From Actinomycetota bacterium (GTDB taxonomy: Bacteria > Actinomycetota > Acidimicrobiia > Acidimicrobiales > UBA8592), in contig PATO01000032.1 of NCBI GenBank assembly GCA_002712415.1, forward strand, positions 12,590-19,319: a stretch of DNA of 6,730 nt, read 5' to 3'. Position numbers and translations under genes: made by a program. Of this stretch, positions 6,443 to 6,730 are shown piece after piece. Each line of letters starts with the position of its first letter. Position 1 is the first letter of the stretch. The notes under the pieces were generated by a model. The model worked only from the letters and a program-made list of their open reading frames with translations, did not search any database and had not been told where the DNA came from.

Positions 6443-6730
6443 CAACCTTTCAAATATCCATTTATCTAAAGATGAGTTTCAAGAATACGGATACCGTCTT
6501 GTTGATTGGCTTGCGGAATACTTTGACAACGTTGGTCAGTATGAGGTACTTCCCTCTATGGAGCCTGGCGATATTAGGAATATGCTTCCAGTTTCAGCTC
6601 CAGAGAGGGCCGAGTCAATGGATGAGATTATCGCTGATCTTGATAGGGTCGTCATGCCTGGCATGGCTCACTGGCAGCATCCCGGTTGGTATGCTTTCTT
6701 TCCTTCGGGGGCATCTCCTGTATCTGCTCT
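6435..6730 (+). CDS. group II PLP-dependent decarboxylase (aromatic-L-amino-acid decarboxylase-like), N-terminal part
   Basis: The first 98 complete codons of a pyridoxal-phosphate-dependent amino-acid decarboxylase are present, cut by the right edge. The N-terminus has the family features EFQEYGYRLVDWLAEYFDNV (14-33), VLPSMEPGDIRNMLP (38-52) and the strongly conserved GMAHWQHPGWYAFFPS (76-91). The equivalent W-x-H-P-x-F/W-x-A-F/Y-F-P region lines the substrate pocket in DOPA and tryptophan decarboxylases. The PLP-binding lysine lies beyond the window. The ATG at 6435 overlaps the end of ybaK by 8 nt, and no other start lies before the conserved segment. No Shine-Dalgarno sequence is seen, so translation may be coupled to ybaK. 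The substrate (DOPA, tryptophan, tyrosine, phenylalanine or another) cannot be decided from this fragment. Confidence 0.9.
   Translation, partial: MNDNLSNIHLSKDEFQEYGYRLVDWLAEYFDNVGQYEVLPSMEPGDIRNMLPVSAPERAESMDEIIADLDRVVMPGMAHWQHPGWYAFFPSGASPVSA

Overview
The window is a compact stretch of bacterial chromosome with moderate GC (roughly mid-40s by eye). It holds two divergent transcription units separated by a 100-bp intergenic region. Nothing in it identifies the species. The gene content (a CoxL-like molybdenum hydroxylase, a FadD-type acyl-CoA ligase, an SDR, a YbaK deacylase and an aromatic amino-acid decarboxylase) would suit an aerobic heterotroph, perhaps an uncultured aquatic lineage such as an actinobacterium or a SAR202-like Chloroflexi. 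That placement is a guess. I see no rRNA, tRNA, CRISPR array, insertion sequence or phage gene.

Minus-strand unit (5868 down to the left edge): five genes in one direction. Transcribed first is a 769-aa molybdopterin-binding large subunit (3559-5868). It is followed by a 166-aa [2Fe-2S] small subunit (3062-3562) and a 270-aa FAD-binding medium subunit (2253-3065), each joined to the gene before it by a 4-nt ATGA stop/start overlap. Together they encode a three-subunit hydroxylase of the xanthine dehydrogenase / CO dehydrogenase family. The large subunit carries the form II motif AYRGAGR, so it is not a true CO dehydrogenase. After a 50-nt gap comes an SDR-family protein (1453-2202) whose catalytic Tyr and Lys are replaced. 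After a further 49 nt comes an AMP-forming acyl-CoA synthetase (1403 to the left edge, C-terminus missing). The likely theme is catabolism of an organic acid or ring compound: CoA activation by the ligase, hydroxylation by the Mo enzyme, and a redox or isomerising step by the SDR. The substrate cannot be read from the sequence, and the order of steps is inference.

Intergenic region 5869-5968: a plausible sigma-70-like promoter for the hydroxylase genes (5891-5920), a 6-8-6 inverted repeat that could be an operator (5923-5942), and a possible leaderless promoter for the rightward unit (5957-5962).

Plus-strand unit (5969 to the right edge): a YbaK/ProX-type Cys-tRNA deacylase (5969-6442) overlaps by 8 nt the start of a group II PLP-dependent decarboxylase (6435 to the edge), of which only the first 98 complete codons are present. 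The genes in the window are packed tightly; no gene-free stretch exceeds 100 nt.
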